A DNA stretch of 10,810 nucleotides from Clostridia bacterium (lineage in GTDB: Bacteria; Bacillota; Clostridia; RGIG6154), in contig JAGARF010000140.1 of the NCBI GenBank assembly GCA_017622395.1, forward strand, positions 1-10,810, read 5' to 3'. Numbering within the stretch: position 1 is the first letter of the stretch; every line of letters starts with the position of its first letter. The notes under the pieces are model-generated. The model was not told where the DNA came from. It saw nothing but the letters and a program-made list of their open reading frames with translations, and made no database searches. The position numbers and the translations under genes are program-made. Below, in pieces: positions 1 through 7,909 of the stretch.

Positions 1-774
1 AGTATTGTTGTAGTAAGCTTAAATGCTGAGACAACTATTACGCATACTATAAATTCTGTCTTGTCACAAAGTTTTGATGATTATGAAATCATAGTTAAAG
101 ACGGGCTGTCAAAAGACGATACAGTTAAAAACATACCTGTTTCAGATAAAATAAAAGTATATGAACAAGCGGATAAAAGTATATATGATGCAATGAATCA
201 GGGCATAGAATATGCAAACGGAAAATTTGTATGTTTCCTTAACTGTGGTGATTTTTTTGCAGACAATAATGTTTTGGGAAAAATCTATGAAGTGGCGAAA
301 GAGAATGACGAGGCAGTTATTTACGGTAATTATTTAAGAAAAGGCGTATTATTTAAGCAACCAACCAACATTTCGCCTTTTTACCTTTACAGGACACCTC
401 TTTGCCATCAGACAATGTTTATATCAAAAAAGTTGTTTGAAACAAACGGACTTTATAATACAGAATTAAAAATTCTTGCAGATTATGAACATACATTAAA
501 AGATTATTTTTCGGAAACAAAGTTTGTTTATTGTAATTATCCTGTATGTGATTATATGGGAGAAGGTGTTTCTGAAAGCAAAAAAGGAAAAATCATAAAA
601 AACAAAGAGCGCAAAAAAATTATAAAAGAGTATTATTCAAAAAAGAACATAGTATGGAATGAATTCAAAATATTTGTATCTATGAGGAAATTAAGACAAG
701 CCATCGTTTCGGACAAATCACCAAAATGGTTAAGGCTTTTATATCGAAAAGTAATTAACATTGTAAACAAATAG
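1..774 (+). CDS. Glycosyltransferase family 2 (WcaE-like), 5' partial
   Basis: Probably transfers a sugar from a nucleotide sugar to the growing lipid-linked repeat unit on the cytoplasmic face of the membrane. The frame is open from base 1 and reads SIVVVSLNAE, the usual first beta strand of a GT-A fold, so only a handful of N-terminal residues are missing and the true start lies just left of the window. In window numbering (257 residues) the signature SIYDAMNQGI begins at residue 60 and NCGD at 81-84 stands where most GT2 enzymes have a DxD; both are typical of the WcaE-like subgroup. CHQTMF and ADYEH follow in the acceptor half. The C-terminus is rich in Lys/Arg and ends in an amphipathic stretch containing LYRKV, possibly a membrane contact. 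The stop is 8 bases before the next ATG. Donor and acceptor sugars cannot be assigned. Confidence 0.9.
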   Translation, partial: SIVVVSLNAETTITHTINSVLSQSFDDYEIIVKDGLSKDDTVKNIPVSDKIKVYEQADKSIYDAMNQGIEYANGKFVCFLNCGDFFADNNVLGKIYEVAKENDEAVIYGNYLRKGVLFKQPTNISPFYLYRTPLCHQTMFISKKLFETNGLYNTELKILADYEHTLKDYFSETKFVYCNYPVCDYMGEGVSESKKGKIIKNKERKKIIKEYYSKKNIVWNEFKIFVSMRKLRQAIVSDKSPKWLRLLYRKVINIVNK

Positions 775-782
775 GAGAAAAA

Positions 783-1940
783 ATGAAAAAGAAAATTCTT
801 TTTGTGTATATGGGTATGTTCATAGGTGGAAGCACTACAAGTTTGCTTTCACTATTGAATGAGATAGATTATGATAAGTATGATGTTGACCTATTACTAT
901 ACAGAAACGGAGAAGAACTTGAAAAATACCTTCCTAAGCAAGTAAATTTGCTTCCGCAGGCATTTATCGAGCGACCAACATGGAAAAAAATACTGTATTC
1001 AGTTATGAATGGAAGTTTAATAAAAGCATTTTTGAAAAATTTATCAGTCAACAAAACTATAAGACCGAGTGATCAGTTAATGGCATATGTTTGTGCCACT
1101 CTTTGCAGAAAAATCGAAACAAGATATGATGCAGCTATAGGTTTTTTAGAAGGCTGGTCAAATGTTTTCACCAATTATTATATAAATGCAGATAAGAAAA
1201 TTAACTGGATTCATATAGATTATGTTAAGAGAGGTTTTTTTGCTGAGTTTGACAGAGAATGCTTTAAAAAAGCAGATGTGATTGTTACAGTAGCCGAAGA
1301 TAACCTAAGAATTTTTAATGAACAATTCCCTGAATATAAAGGAAAAACAATCTATATAGAAAATATTCTTACGGATATTTTGTTAAAGCAACGGGCAACA
1401 GAAGAAATAGATTTTAAGGCAGAGGGAGATTTTAATATTCTTTCTGTTTGCAGGATAAGTCTTGGACATAAAGGGCTTGACAGAGGTGTGAAAGCACTTA
1501 AAAACCTTAAAGATGAAGGCTATAGTGTTAAGTGGTATGTTTTAGGTGACGGACCTGACAGGGAAAAACTTGAAGGTATGATTAAAGAAAACGGACTTGA
1601 AAATGAGTTTATACTTTTAGGACCTACACAAAATCCATATCCGTATTTTAAATATTTTGACATATTTGCACTTCCTTCAAGATTTGAAGGAAAACCAATG
1701 GCAATAACAGAAGCCCAGATGCTTGGTCTTGTGCCTGTAGTAACAGAATACGCATCTGCAAATGAGCAGATTAAAAATGAAAAGACAGGTATTGTTGTTG
1801 AAAACAATGATGATGCAATTTACTATGGTATTAAAAAGGTTATTGATAATCCTCATCTTTTGGAAAGCATCAGAGAAAACTTGAAGAAAACCAATTTTTC
1901 CAATGGAGAAGTAATACAAGATATTTATAAAATCCTGTAA
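783..1940 (+). CDS. Glycosyltransferase family 4 (GT-B fold)
   Basis: Retaining-type glycosyltransferase of 385 residues, likely adding one sugar of the repeat unit in the cytoplasm. The N-terminal domain opens with KKKILFVYMGMFIGGSTTSL, the glycine-rich first loop common in GT4 enzymes that bind lipid-linked acceptors. The C-terminal nucleotide-sugar domain begins near ILSVCRIS, continues with WYVLGDGPDREKLE, and carries the GT4 E-x7-E motif as E302 and E310 in SRFEGKPMAITEA. Length is normal for the family. The ATG at 783 has the purine-rich site AGGAG at 773-777, overlapping the stop codon of the previous gene. Family assignment is firm; the sugar transferred is not known. Confidence 0.93.
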   Translation: MKKKILFVYMGMFIGGSTTSLLSLLNEIDYDKYDVDLLLYRNGEELEKYLPKQVNLLPQAFIERPTWKKILYSVMNGSLIKAFLKNLSVNKTIRPSDQLMAYVCATLCRKIETRYDAAIGFLEGWSNVFTNYYINADKKINWIHIDYVKRGFFAEFDRECFKKADVIVTVAEDNLRIFNEQFPEYKGKTIYIENILTDILLKQRATEEIDFKAEGDFNILSVCRISLGHKGLDRGVKALKNLKDEGYSVKWYVLGDGPDREKLEGMIKENGLENEFILLGPTQNPYPYFKYFDIFALPSRFEGKPMAITEAQMLGLVPVVTEYASANEQIKNEKTGIVVENNDDAIYYGIKKVIDNPHLLESIRENLKKTNFSNGEVIQDIYKIL

Positions 1941-1951
1941 GGAGAAGAAGG

Positions 1952-3256
1952 ATGAAAAACCAAGTACAGATGAACGAAAAAAAGTTAATATTCGGAATAC
2001 CTGAGTACGAATTTGTATTATTACTTATAGTACATATCTGTGCTTTGTTTACTTTTATTGGCAATTCAACAGTTCATACGATAGTTGGTATTGTTGCAAT
2101 AGGTTGCACGTGTCTACTTGCTTTTAATCAATATTTATATCTTTTATTGCCGGTATATATGATTTTTTATGAGCAATTAGTTCCTTTTGGTGGATTTGTA
2201 GGGTATAGAATCTATACGTTTGTAGTGATAGTTTCTTGTATTTTTACTAAAAATACAAAGGTTTCATTTAAATCAATTTTGTTCTTTTTGTTTTTAATGC
2301 TATACACTTTTGGTATAGTATATGTAAAAGACAAAAATGCTACTGTTATGTATGTGATAAATTTTCTGTTTTTGGCATTGTATTCAGAAAATTATCTGAA
2401 AGAAGGAATTAATTACAAACAGTTCTTTGCTTTTATGGCGCTTTCTGCTGTTCTTTCAGCAGCGTATGGTTTGTTCGGCGGAAATGCCAATGTGGGTAAT
2501 GTTATGTTAATAGATGGTGAATATATTGAATATACCCGTTTTCTTGCAACATTTAATGACCCTAATTACCTTGGATTAATTTTTAATGTGATAATTTTTG
2601 CTTTGTTATGTATAAAATACGAAAATAAATTTTTGCGTATAGGAGCAATAACTGTTTGCTACATAGCACTTCTTGCAACACTTAGTGTTACTGCCATTAT
2701 TGTTAATCTAGGATTCTTGGCAATATATTTTGTTTTTGTTAAAAAATTGAATCCTGTGGTGTTACCTATAATGCTGATAATTGTTGTAATAATTGTTAAT
2801 ATGTATAACTATGCTCTAAGCAACGATATGGGTTTTATAACAAATTTTGCGTATAGGATAGATGCTAAGATAGAAGCATTAAATGAAGGAGACATAGATG
2901 CAACAACTACTGACAGGACTGAATTAAGCAGAAACAACCTGGAGAAATTTAGTGAGAAAAGTATTTTTGGTATGTTGTTTGGCGGTTCCTATATAACATC
3001 AACAGGAAAGGAAAAAACCATTTTTAAGGAAGTTTCCCATAATGAATTTGTTGATAATTTATTGTTTTTTGGAATAATTGGTGCAATCTTGTTTTGGAGT
3101 TATTTTATAGCAAGATTCAGGAAAGCTACTATGATAGTTAAAAATGACACTGAAATAAAAAAAGCAGTAATATTTGCGAAGGTTATTTATATCGCATACT
3201 GTTTTACACTAACAATATTCCCCGATATAAGACTGATGTTTTTGTTTTTCATATAA
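1952..3256 (+). CDS. wzy: Polysaccharide polymerase, O-antigen ligase/Wzy family
   Basis: Integral membrane protein of 434 residues that probably polymerises flipped repeat units on the outer face of the membrane. About 11-12 hydrophobic segments are visible, with one large polar loop at roughly residues 287-366. Family-like features are R196 followed by FNDPN at 201-205 just before a transmembrane helix, R322 in TDRTELSRNN within the big loop (matching the usual 'GR...W/N' segment of the Wzy_C domain), and H363-N364 in SHNEFVDNLLFFGIIG. These fit the O-antigen ligase/polymerase superfamily. In a Gram-positive operon with a Wzx flippase, a polymerase is more likely than a lipid A ligase. The start follows AAGGAG at 1938-1943 by 8 bases. 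The symbol is a functional label, since Wzy proteins share little sequence identity. Confidence 0.85.
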   Translation: MKNQVQMNEKKLIFGIPEYEFVLLLIVHICALFTFIGNSTVHTIVGIVAIGCTCLLAFNQYLYLLLPVYMIFYEQLVPFGGFVGYRIYTFVVIVSCIFTKNTKVSFKSILFFLFLMLYTFGIVYVKDKNATVMYVINFLFLALYSENYLKEGINYKQFFAFMALSAVLSAAYGLFGGNANVGNVMLIDGEYIEYTRFLATFNDPNYLGLIFNVIIFALLCIKYENKFLRIGAITVCYIALLATLSVTAIIVNLGFLAIYFVFVKKLNPVVLPIMLIIVVIIVNMYNYALSNDMGFITNFAYRIDAKIEALNEGDIDATTTDRTELSRNNLEKFSEKSIFGMLFGGSYITSTGKEKTIFKEVSHNEFVDNLLFFGIIGAILFWSYFIARFRKATMIVKNDTEIKKAVIFAKVIYIAYCFTLTIFPDIRLMFLFFI

Positions 3257-3265
3257 GGAGAAATT

Positions 3266-4261
3266 ATGAGTATAAAATTTTCGATACATATACCGGTTTA
3301 TAATGTTGAAGAATATGTTGAAGAATGCTTAGAATCAATATTAAATCAGAATTATGACAATTATGAAATCGTGATAATTGACGATGGATCTACAGATAAT
3401 TCGGGAAAAATTTGTGACATATATGCAACAAAAGATAATAGAATCAAAGTTTACCATCAGCAAAACCAAGGTTTACTTGCAACAAGAAGAGCCGCGTTAA
3501 AGTATGCGGATGGAGATTTTGTAGTATTCTGTGATAGTGATGATAAACTTAAGGAAGGGGCACTGTCTGGTATTGCAAAATATGTTGAAGAATATGCTTG
3601 CGATATGTTGATATATAGATACGAAAAATTCGGGAATATGTGTTTTGATGGGGCTCTGTTATATGAAAAAGTTACAGATGTAAGTAGCAATCATAAAAGT
3701 GAGCTTATGTATCAAATTGCATCAAATAATGAATTGAACAGTATGTGTTTGAAAGCTGTTCGCTTGTCTTGTGTTGATATTGATGAAAGTTATGATAAAT
3801 ACAAGAATATATCAAACGGAGAAGATTTATTGCAATCATTGGCATTGTTTGAAAACTGTAAGAAAATTGTGTATGTGCCGGATATTTTCTACTGTTACAG
3901 AGCTAACGAAAAAAGCATAACAGGAGGCTTTGATTCTAAAAGATATAAGGAAATGGATTTTGTAAGACAAGAGGTTTTATGTTTTTTAAAGAAAAATGAT
4001 TTTGAATTTAAAAAACATTTACGAGTTTTCTCCGATTGTTATATCGAAATGATGACCTTTTGTGCTGTTGAAGTTGCAGTGTCGGATATACAAGTTAAAG
4101 AAAAAGTAAAAATTCTCAAAGATATCAGGGATCTCGAACTTTTCAATGAAAGTATAAAACATGCTACATTAAAAAATTTAACTGTTAAAAGAAAAGTAAT
4201 TTTCTGGATGATGAAGAGAAAGATGTTTTTATCATTGCGTTTATTGATGAAATTGATTTAA
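3266..4261 (+). CDS. Glycosyltransferase family 2
   Basis: Classic GT-A glycosyltransferase of 331 residues. The N-terminal domain reads FSIHIPVYNVEEYVEECLES, with the nucleotide-binding IDDGSTDNS (D39, D40, D44) and the metal-binding DSD at 90-92 in CDSDDKL. The probable catalytic acidic pair is E186-D187 in NGEDLLQ, followed by the familiar YVPDIFYCYRANEKSIT segment. These are hallmarks of the large GT2 group found in Bacillota capsule loci. The last 25 residues are strongly basic and hydrophobic (KRKVIFWMMKRKMFL) and may hold the protein on the membrane. The AAGGAG at 3255-3260 overlaps the stop codon of the polymerase gene, so translation of the two may be linked. Donor and acceptor are unknown. 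Confidence 0.95.
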   Translation: MSIKFSIHIPVYNVEEYVEECLESILNQNYDNYEIVIIDDGSTDNSGKICDIYATKDNRIKVYHQQNQGLLATRRAALKYADGDFVVFCDSDDKLKEGALSGIAKYVEEYACDMLIYRYEKFGNMCFDGALLYEKVTDVSSNHKSELMYQIASNNELNSMCLKAVRLSCVDIDESYDKYKNISNGEDLLQSLALFENCKKIVYVPDIFYCYRANEKSITGGFDSKRYKEMDFVRQEVLCFLKKNDFEFKKHLRVFSDCYIEMMTFCAVEVAVSDIQVKEKVKILKDIRDLELFNESIKHATLKNLTVKRKVIFWMMKRKMFLSLRLLMKLI

Positions 4262-4266
4262 GTTAG

Positions 4267-4273
4267 AAAGGAA
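4267..4273 (+). promoter_or_regulatory. Ribosome binding site that favours the ATG at 4280 over 4274
   Basis: AAAGGAA directly abuts an ATG at 4274, which leaves no spacing for initiation there. A second in-frame ATG at 4280 lies 6 bases downstream, the normal distance. The second ATG is therefore the better start, and the encoded protein begins MEDNIKVSIICNTYN. Confidence 0.7.
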
Positions 4274-4279
4274 ATGTTA

Positions 4280-5236
4280 ATGGAAGATAATATCAAAGTT
4301 AGCATTATATGTAATACATATAATCATGAAAAATACATAGCAGAAACACTCGAAAGTTTTTTAATGCAAAAAACAAATTTCCAGTATGAAATTTTAATTC
4401 ATGATGATGCATCCACAGATAAAACAGCTGAAATTATAAGAAAATATGAAGAAAAATATCCGAATATAATAAAGCCTATATACCAGACAGAAAATCAATA
4501 TTCGAAAAAAGTCAAAATTGGTATAACATATCAGTTTCCAAGAGTAAAAGGTAAATATATAGCAATATGTGAAGGTGATGACTATTGGACTGATATGAAT
4601 AAATTGCAAAAACAGTATGACGCTATGGAAAAAAACCCAAGTGTTGATATTTGTGCACACAGTTCAAATAAGATGAATGCCAACACAAATAAAACAGAAG
4701 GGGAAATTAGACCGTCATCTGAAGATTGTATACTTTCAATTGAACAAGTAATTGAAGGCGGTGGAGGTTATGTTGCCACAAATTCATTGTTCTATAGAAG
4801 CGAAATTAACAAAAATATGCCTGAATTTAGAAAAAATATCGGGTTAGATTACTCAATTCAAATGCATGGCAGTATGAGAGGAGGCATGTTGTTTCTTAAA
4901 GACAATATGTCTGTTTATAGAGTTGGAGTTGCAAATTCAGCAATGACAAAACAAAGCAACAATGCACAACTGATTGTTAAAAATAGTGAAAGAGTGCTTT
5001 GTCTGTTAGATATGGTTAATAAAGAGACGGATGGAAAGTACATTAAGGCGATTGAAAACCATCGTAGGTTTATAGAATTTGATATTTTGATGGCACAAGA
5101 AGAGTACAAACAAATATTTAATGGAAAATATAGGAATGCATTGAAGAGAATGCCTTTGAAACGAAGAGTAGTGTTAAGAATAAAAGCACATTTTCCATTT
5201 GTGGAAAAAGTATATCGAAAAGTAAGGAAGAAATAA
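4280..5236 (+). CDS. Glycosyltransferase family 2
   Basis: GT-A glycosyltransferase of 318 residues from the chosen start (320 if the ATG at 4274 is used). It carries HDDASTDKT (D42, D43, D47) and CEGDDYWTD at 97-105, the latter followed by KLQKQYDAME. This CEGDDYW variant marks a distinct GT2 subgroup common in capsule and O-antigen clusters. The start at 4280 is preferred because AAAGGAA at 4267-4273 then has a 6-base spacing. The C-terminus is very basic and ends VEKVYRKVRKK, resembling the end of the first glycosyltransferase in the window. The stop codon is one base before the next ATG, so translation is probably coupled to the flippase gene. The sugar specificity cannot be read from the sequence. 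Confidence 0.94.
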   Translation: MEDNIKVSIICNTYNHEKYIAETLESFLMQKTNFQYEILIHDDASTDKTAEIIRKYEEKYPNIIKPIYQTENQYSKKVKIGITYQFPRVKGKYIAICEGDDYWTDMNKLQKQYDAMEKNPSVDICAHSSNKMNANTNKTEGEIRPSSEDCILSIEQVIEGGGGYVATNSLFYRSEINKNMPEFRKNIGLDYSIQMHGSMRGGMLFLKDNMSVYRVGVANSAMTKQSNNAQLIVKNSERVLCLLDMVNKETDGKYIKAIENHRRFIEFDILMAQEEYKQIFNGKYRNALKRMPLKRRVVLRIKAHFPFVEKVYRKVRKK

Positions 5237-5237
5237 A

Positions 5238-6686
5238 ATGGTGCAGGTAAAAAACAAAAGCGTGATAGGAAGTCTTTTCTGGAAGTTTATGGAGCAAGGT
5301 GGCATTTCCTTAATGTCCTTTGTTATGAACATAATACTTGCAAGGCTTTTAGATCCTGAAGCTTATGGCATAGTAGGGCTGATAACTGTGTTTATTACAG
5401 TTTCAACTGTATTTATTAACGGTGGATTTTCAAATGCGCTTATACAGAAAAAAGAACCTAAAAGTATCGATTATTCGTCGGTTTTTTATCTAAGCTTTTT
5501 AGTTTCAACACTCTGCTACGGTGTTATATTTGTGGTAGCTCCGCATATAGCACAGTTTTATAATGAGCCTATTCTTGCACCGATTTTAAGAGTGCAGGCA
5601 ATATCGCTTTTTTTTGCAGCATATACAGCGGTTGCAACTGCAAAATTTCAAAAAGAGCTGAGATTTAAAGCACTGTTTAAAAGAACTCTTATAACTATAA
5701 TATTTGCAAGTGCTATTGGTGTTTATATGGCATATAAGGGCTTTGGAGTATGGGCACTTGTGGGATATAGTCTTGCACAGGGCATTTTAAATGCAGTTGT
5801 ATTGTTTATTACAGAAAGATGGTATCCAAAGCTTGAATTTTCATTTGACAGAATAAAAACTCTGTTTTCTTTCGGATATAAATTGCTTATATCAAATTTG
5901 ATAGATACACTCTATAATAATATATATTCTTTGGTTATAGGCAAAGTATATACAAAAAGCGACCTTGGTTATTACAATAAGGGAAAGAATTTTCCTAATA
6001 TGATAATACAAAATCTTAATACCTCTATTCAATCTATGCTTTTACCTATTATGTCAAGAGTGCAGGATGATAAACAACAGCTTAAAGCAATGACAAGACG
6101 CTCAATAACCGTGAGCTGTTTTATCATTTTCCCTGCGATGGCTGGACTTGCAGGGATTTCAATACCGTTGGTGACACTGTTACTGAAAGAAAAGTGGCTT
6201 CCTTGTGTGCCTTTTTTGTGCTTTTGTTGCTTTAATTATGCTTTTACACCTGTCAATGCTGCCAATTTGCAAGCGATTAATGCAATGGGCAGAAGTGACA
6301 TATTTTTAAAGCTTGAAGTAATTAAAAAAATAATAGGTATTTCAACCTTGATATTAACGATTCCTTATGGACTATACACAATGTTGTTCGCTCGTTGTAT
6401 AACAACAGCGGTTATATCACTGTTCTTGAATGCTTTTCCTAACAGGAAGTTGTTAGATTATAGTCCTTTGGAACAAATAAAAGACATATTTCCGTCGGCT
6501 TTATTATCAATTTTTATGTGTGGAGTGGTATGGAGCATTAACCTGCTAAATCTTAACAGTGTAATAACACTAATTATACAAGTTATTGTCGGTGTTGTGA
6601 TTTATGTTGCAGGAGCGAAGTTGTTCAAGTTTGAAGCGTTTGATTATGTAATGGGAATTATCAAAGGATACAAGAAAAGAAAGTGA
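5238..6686 (+). CDS. wzx: Wzx-type oligosaccharide flippase (MOP superfamily)
   Basis: Membrane protein of 482 residues that probably flips the undecaprenyl-diphosphate-linked repeat unit from the inner to the outer face of the membrane. The N-terminus has the usual pattern of this family: FWKFMEQGGISLMSFVMNII, then LARLLDPEAYGIVGL (R36, D39, P40), then a segment containing FINGGFSNALIQKKEP. Around 12-14 hydrophobic helices follow, and length is typical for the polysaccharide transporter group (WzxC/TuaB-like). The gene starts one base after the upstream stop, with AAGGAAG at 5224-5230 inside the end of the previous gene. It marks the end of the backbone module. The exported glycan cannot be predicted. 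Confidence 0.93.
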   Translation: MVQVKNKSVIGSLFWKFMEQGGISLMSFVMNIILARLLDPEAYGIVGLITVFITVSTVFINGGFSNALIQKKEPKSIDYSSVFYLSFLVSTLCYGVIFVVAPHIAQFYNEPILAPILRVQAISLFFAAYTAVATAKFQKELRFKALFKRTLITIIFASAIGVYMAYKGFGVWALVGYSLAQGILNAVVLFITERWYPKLEFSFDRIKTLFSFGYKLLISNLIDTLYNNIYSLVIGKVYTKSDLGYYNKGKNFPNMIIQNLNTSIQSMLLPIMSRVQDDKQQLKAMTRRSITVSCFIIFPAMAGLAGISIPLVTLLLKEKWLPCVPFLCFCCFNYAFTPVNAANLQAINAMGRSDIFLKLEVIKKIIGISTLILTIPYGLYTMLFARCITTAVISLFLNAFPNRKLLDYSPLEQIKDIFPSALLSIFMCGVVWSINLLNLNSVITLIIQVIVGVVIYVAGAKLFKFEAFDYVMGIIKGYKKRK

Positions 6687-6692
6687 AATTAG

Positions 6693-7898
6693 ATGAAAAA
6701 GACAATACTTTTACTGGGCGGATCTGCACAGCAGATTGTTGCGATAGAAACTGCCAAAAAATTAGGTTATTATACGGTGCTATGTGATTTTCTTTCCGAT
6801 AATCCGGGACAGAATTATGCAGATAAGTTTTATTTGACAAGCACAACAGACAAAGAGGCTATTTTAGAGGTAGCAAAAAAAGAAAAAATTGATGGAATAC
6901 TTGCATATGCATCGGACCCTGCTGCACCTACTGCGGCATATGTTGCTGAAAAATTAGGCCTTCCTGGAAGTCCTTATGAATCGGTTGAAATTCTCTGCAA
7001 TAAAGATAAATTCAGAAAATTTCTTGAAGAAAACGATTTTTGTACACCTAAAGCAAAATCCTATATAAGTACAAAAGAAGCAGAAAAAGATATAAAAGCA
7101 GGAGTTTTTAAGTTTCCTGTGATTGTAAAGCCTGTAGATTCTTCAGGAAGTAAAGGTGTAAGTCAGATCGACGATGCGGAAGATTGTATTGAAACATTGG
7201 AATATGCTATGGCCTTTTCAAGGGGTAAGAAAATAATCGTAGAAGAGTATGTTGTGAAATACGGATATCAAATTGCAGGTGATGGACTTTCTGTCAATGG
7301 AGAACTAGTGTTTAGATATTTTGCAAATGATCATTTTAATCCAAAATGCGTGAATCCTTTTGTTCCGGTTTCTGCAAGTTTTCCATACAATATGCCCAAA
7401 GAGGTACAAGATAAAGTTCACAATGAAATTCAAAGACTTATATCGTTACTTAATATGGGAACAACAACATATAATTTCGATATGCGCATTGATAAAGATT
7501 ATAATGTTTATCTTATGGAGATAGCCCCAAGAGACGGAGGTAATTATATTCCGCAGGTTATCAAATATGCAACGGGTGTGGACTTGATAGAATTTTCAGT
7601 TAAGGCTGCAATGGGCGAAAAGATAGAAATTAAAGGATGCGCAGAAGGTAGTGGATATTATGCATATTACGCAGTGCACAGTCTTAAAGACGGTGTTCTT
7701 GATGAGATTAAAATTGCAGATGAAGCTAAAGATAAGATTATAGAAAACCATATTGTAAAAAATAAAGGTGATGAAATAAAGGCATTTACAGGTGCTAATA
7801 CGACCCTTGGAATTTTGATTATGAAATTTGAGAGTATGGAAGAAATGTTAGATATGATGGATAATTCTGAAAAATGGATTAACATTATTACTGAATAG
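6693..7898 (+). CDS. ATP-grasp carboxylate-amine ligase (CarB/PurK-like)
   Basis: A 401-residue soluble protein with no signal peptide. Residues 1-90 form a Rossmann-like pre-ATP-grasp domain (KKTILLLGGSAQQIVAIETA). The ATP-grasp core follows: FPVIVKPVDSSGSKGV with K146 and the glycine-rich loop, IIVEEYV as the adenine-binding strand, and LMEIAPRDGGN with the metal-binding E276. Position 278 is Ala where CarB-type enzymes have Asn (E-x-N); many ATP-grasp ligases of this type have this ExxPR.GG form, so activity is probably intact. By family, the enzyme should activate a carboxylate as an acyl phosphate and pass it to an amine. In this operon an amino acid or sugar acid is a plausible substrate, but that is inference. 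A paralogue starts at 10006. Its own ribosome site is weak (purine run at 6671-6683), inside the end of the flippase gene. Confidence 0.9.
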   Translation: MKKTILLLGGSAQQIVAIETAKKLGYYTVLCDFLSDNPGQNYADKFYLTSTTDKEAILEVAKKEKIDGILAYASDPAAPTAAYVAEKLGLPGSPYESVEILCNKDKFRKFLEENDFCTPKAKSYISTKEAEKDIKAGVFKFPVIVKPVDSSGSKGVSQIDDAEDCIETLEYAMAFSRGKKIIVEEYVVKYGYQIAGDGLSVNGELVFRYFANDHFNPKCVNPFVPVSASFPYNMPKEVQDKVHNEIQRLISLLNMGTTTYNFDMRIDKDYNVYLMEIAPRDGGNYIPQVIKYATGVDLIEFSVKAAMGEKIEIKGCAEGSGYYAYYAVHSLKDGVLDEIKIADEAKDKIIENHIVKNKGDEIKAFTGANTTLGILIMKFESMEEMLDMMDNSEKWINIITE

Positions 7899-7903
7899 GA
7901 GAG
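7897..7903 (+). promoter_or_regulatory. Ribosome binding site supporting a TTG start at 7910
   Basis: AGGAGAG overlaps the stop codon of the first ATP-grasp gene and lies 6 bases before TTG at 7910. No ATG is at a suitable distance, and the next in-frame ATG is at 7934, too far from this site. TTG is therefore the likely start of the next gene. Confidence 0.75.
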
Positions 7904-7909
7904 ATTATA

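Noticed and set aside
61..63. TTG at 61 as the start of the first glycosyltransferase
   Set aside because: The frame is open to base 1 and encodes the conserved GT-A first strand (SIVVVSLNAE) before this point, so the gene starts left of the window.
1520..1919. Two overlapping minus-strand open frames inside the GT4 gene
   Set aside because: They sit opposite the conserved E-x7-E domain of the GT4 enzyme, lack ribosome sites and resemble no protein family.
3200..3260. Possible truncation of the polymerase at its C-terminus (ends abruptly in FLFFI)
   Set aside because: The stop is followed at normal spacing by the next gene, with AAGGAG overlapping it, and the protein has normal length, helix count and conserved Arg/His positions.
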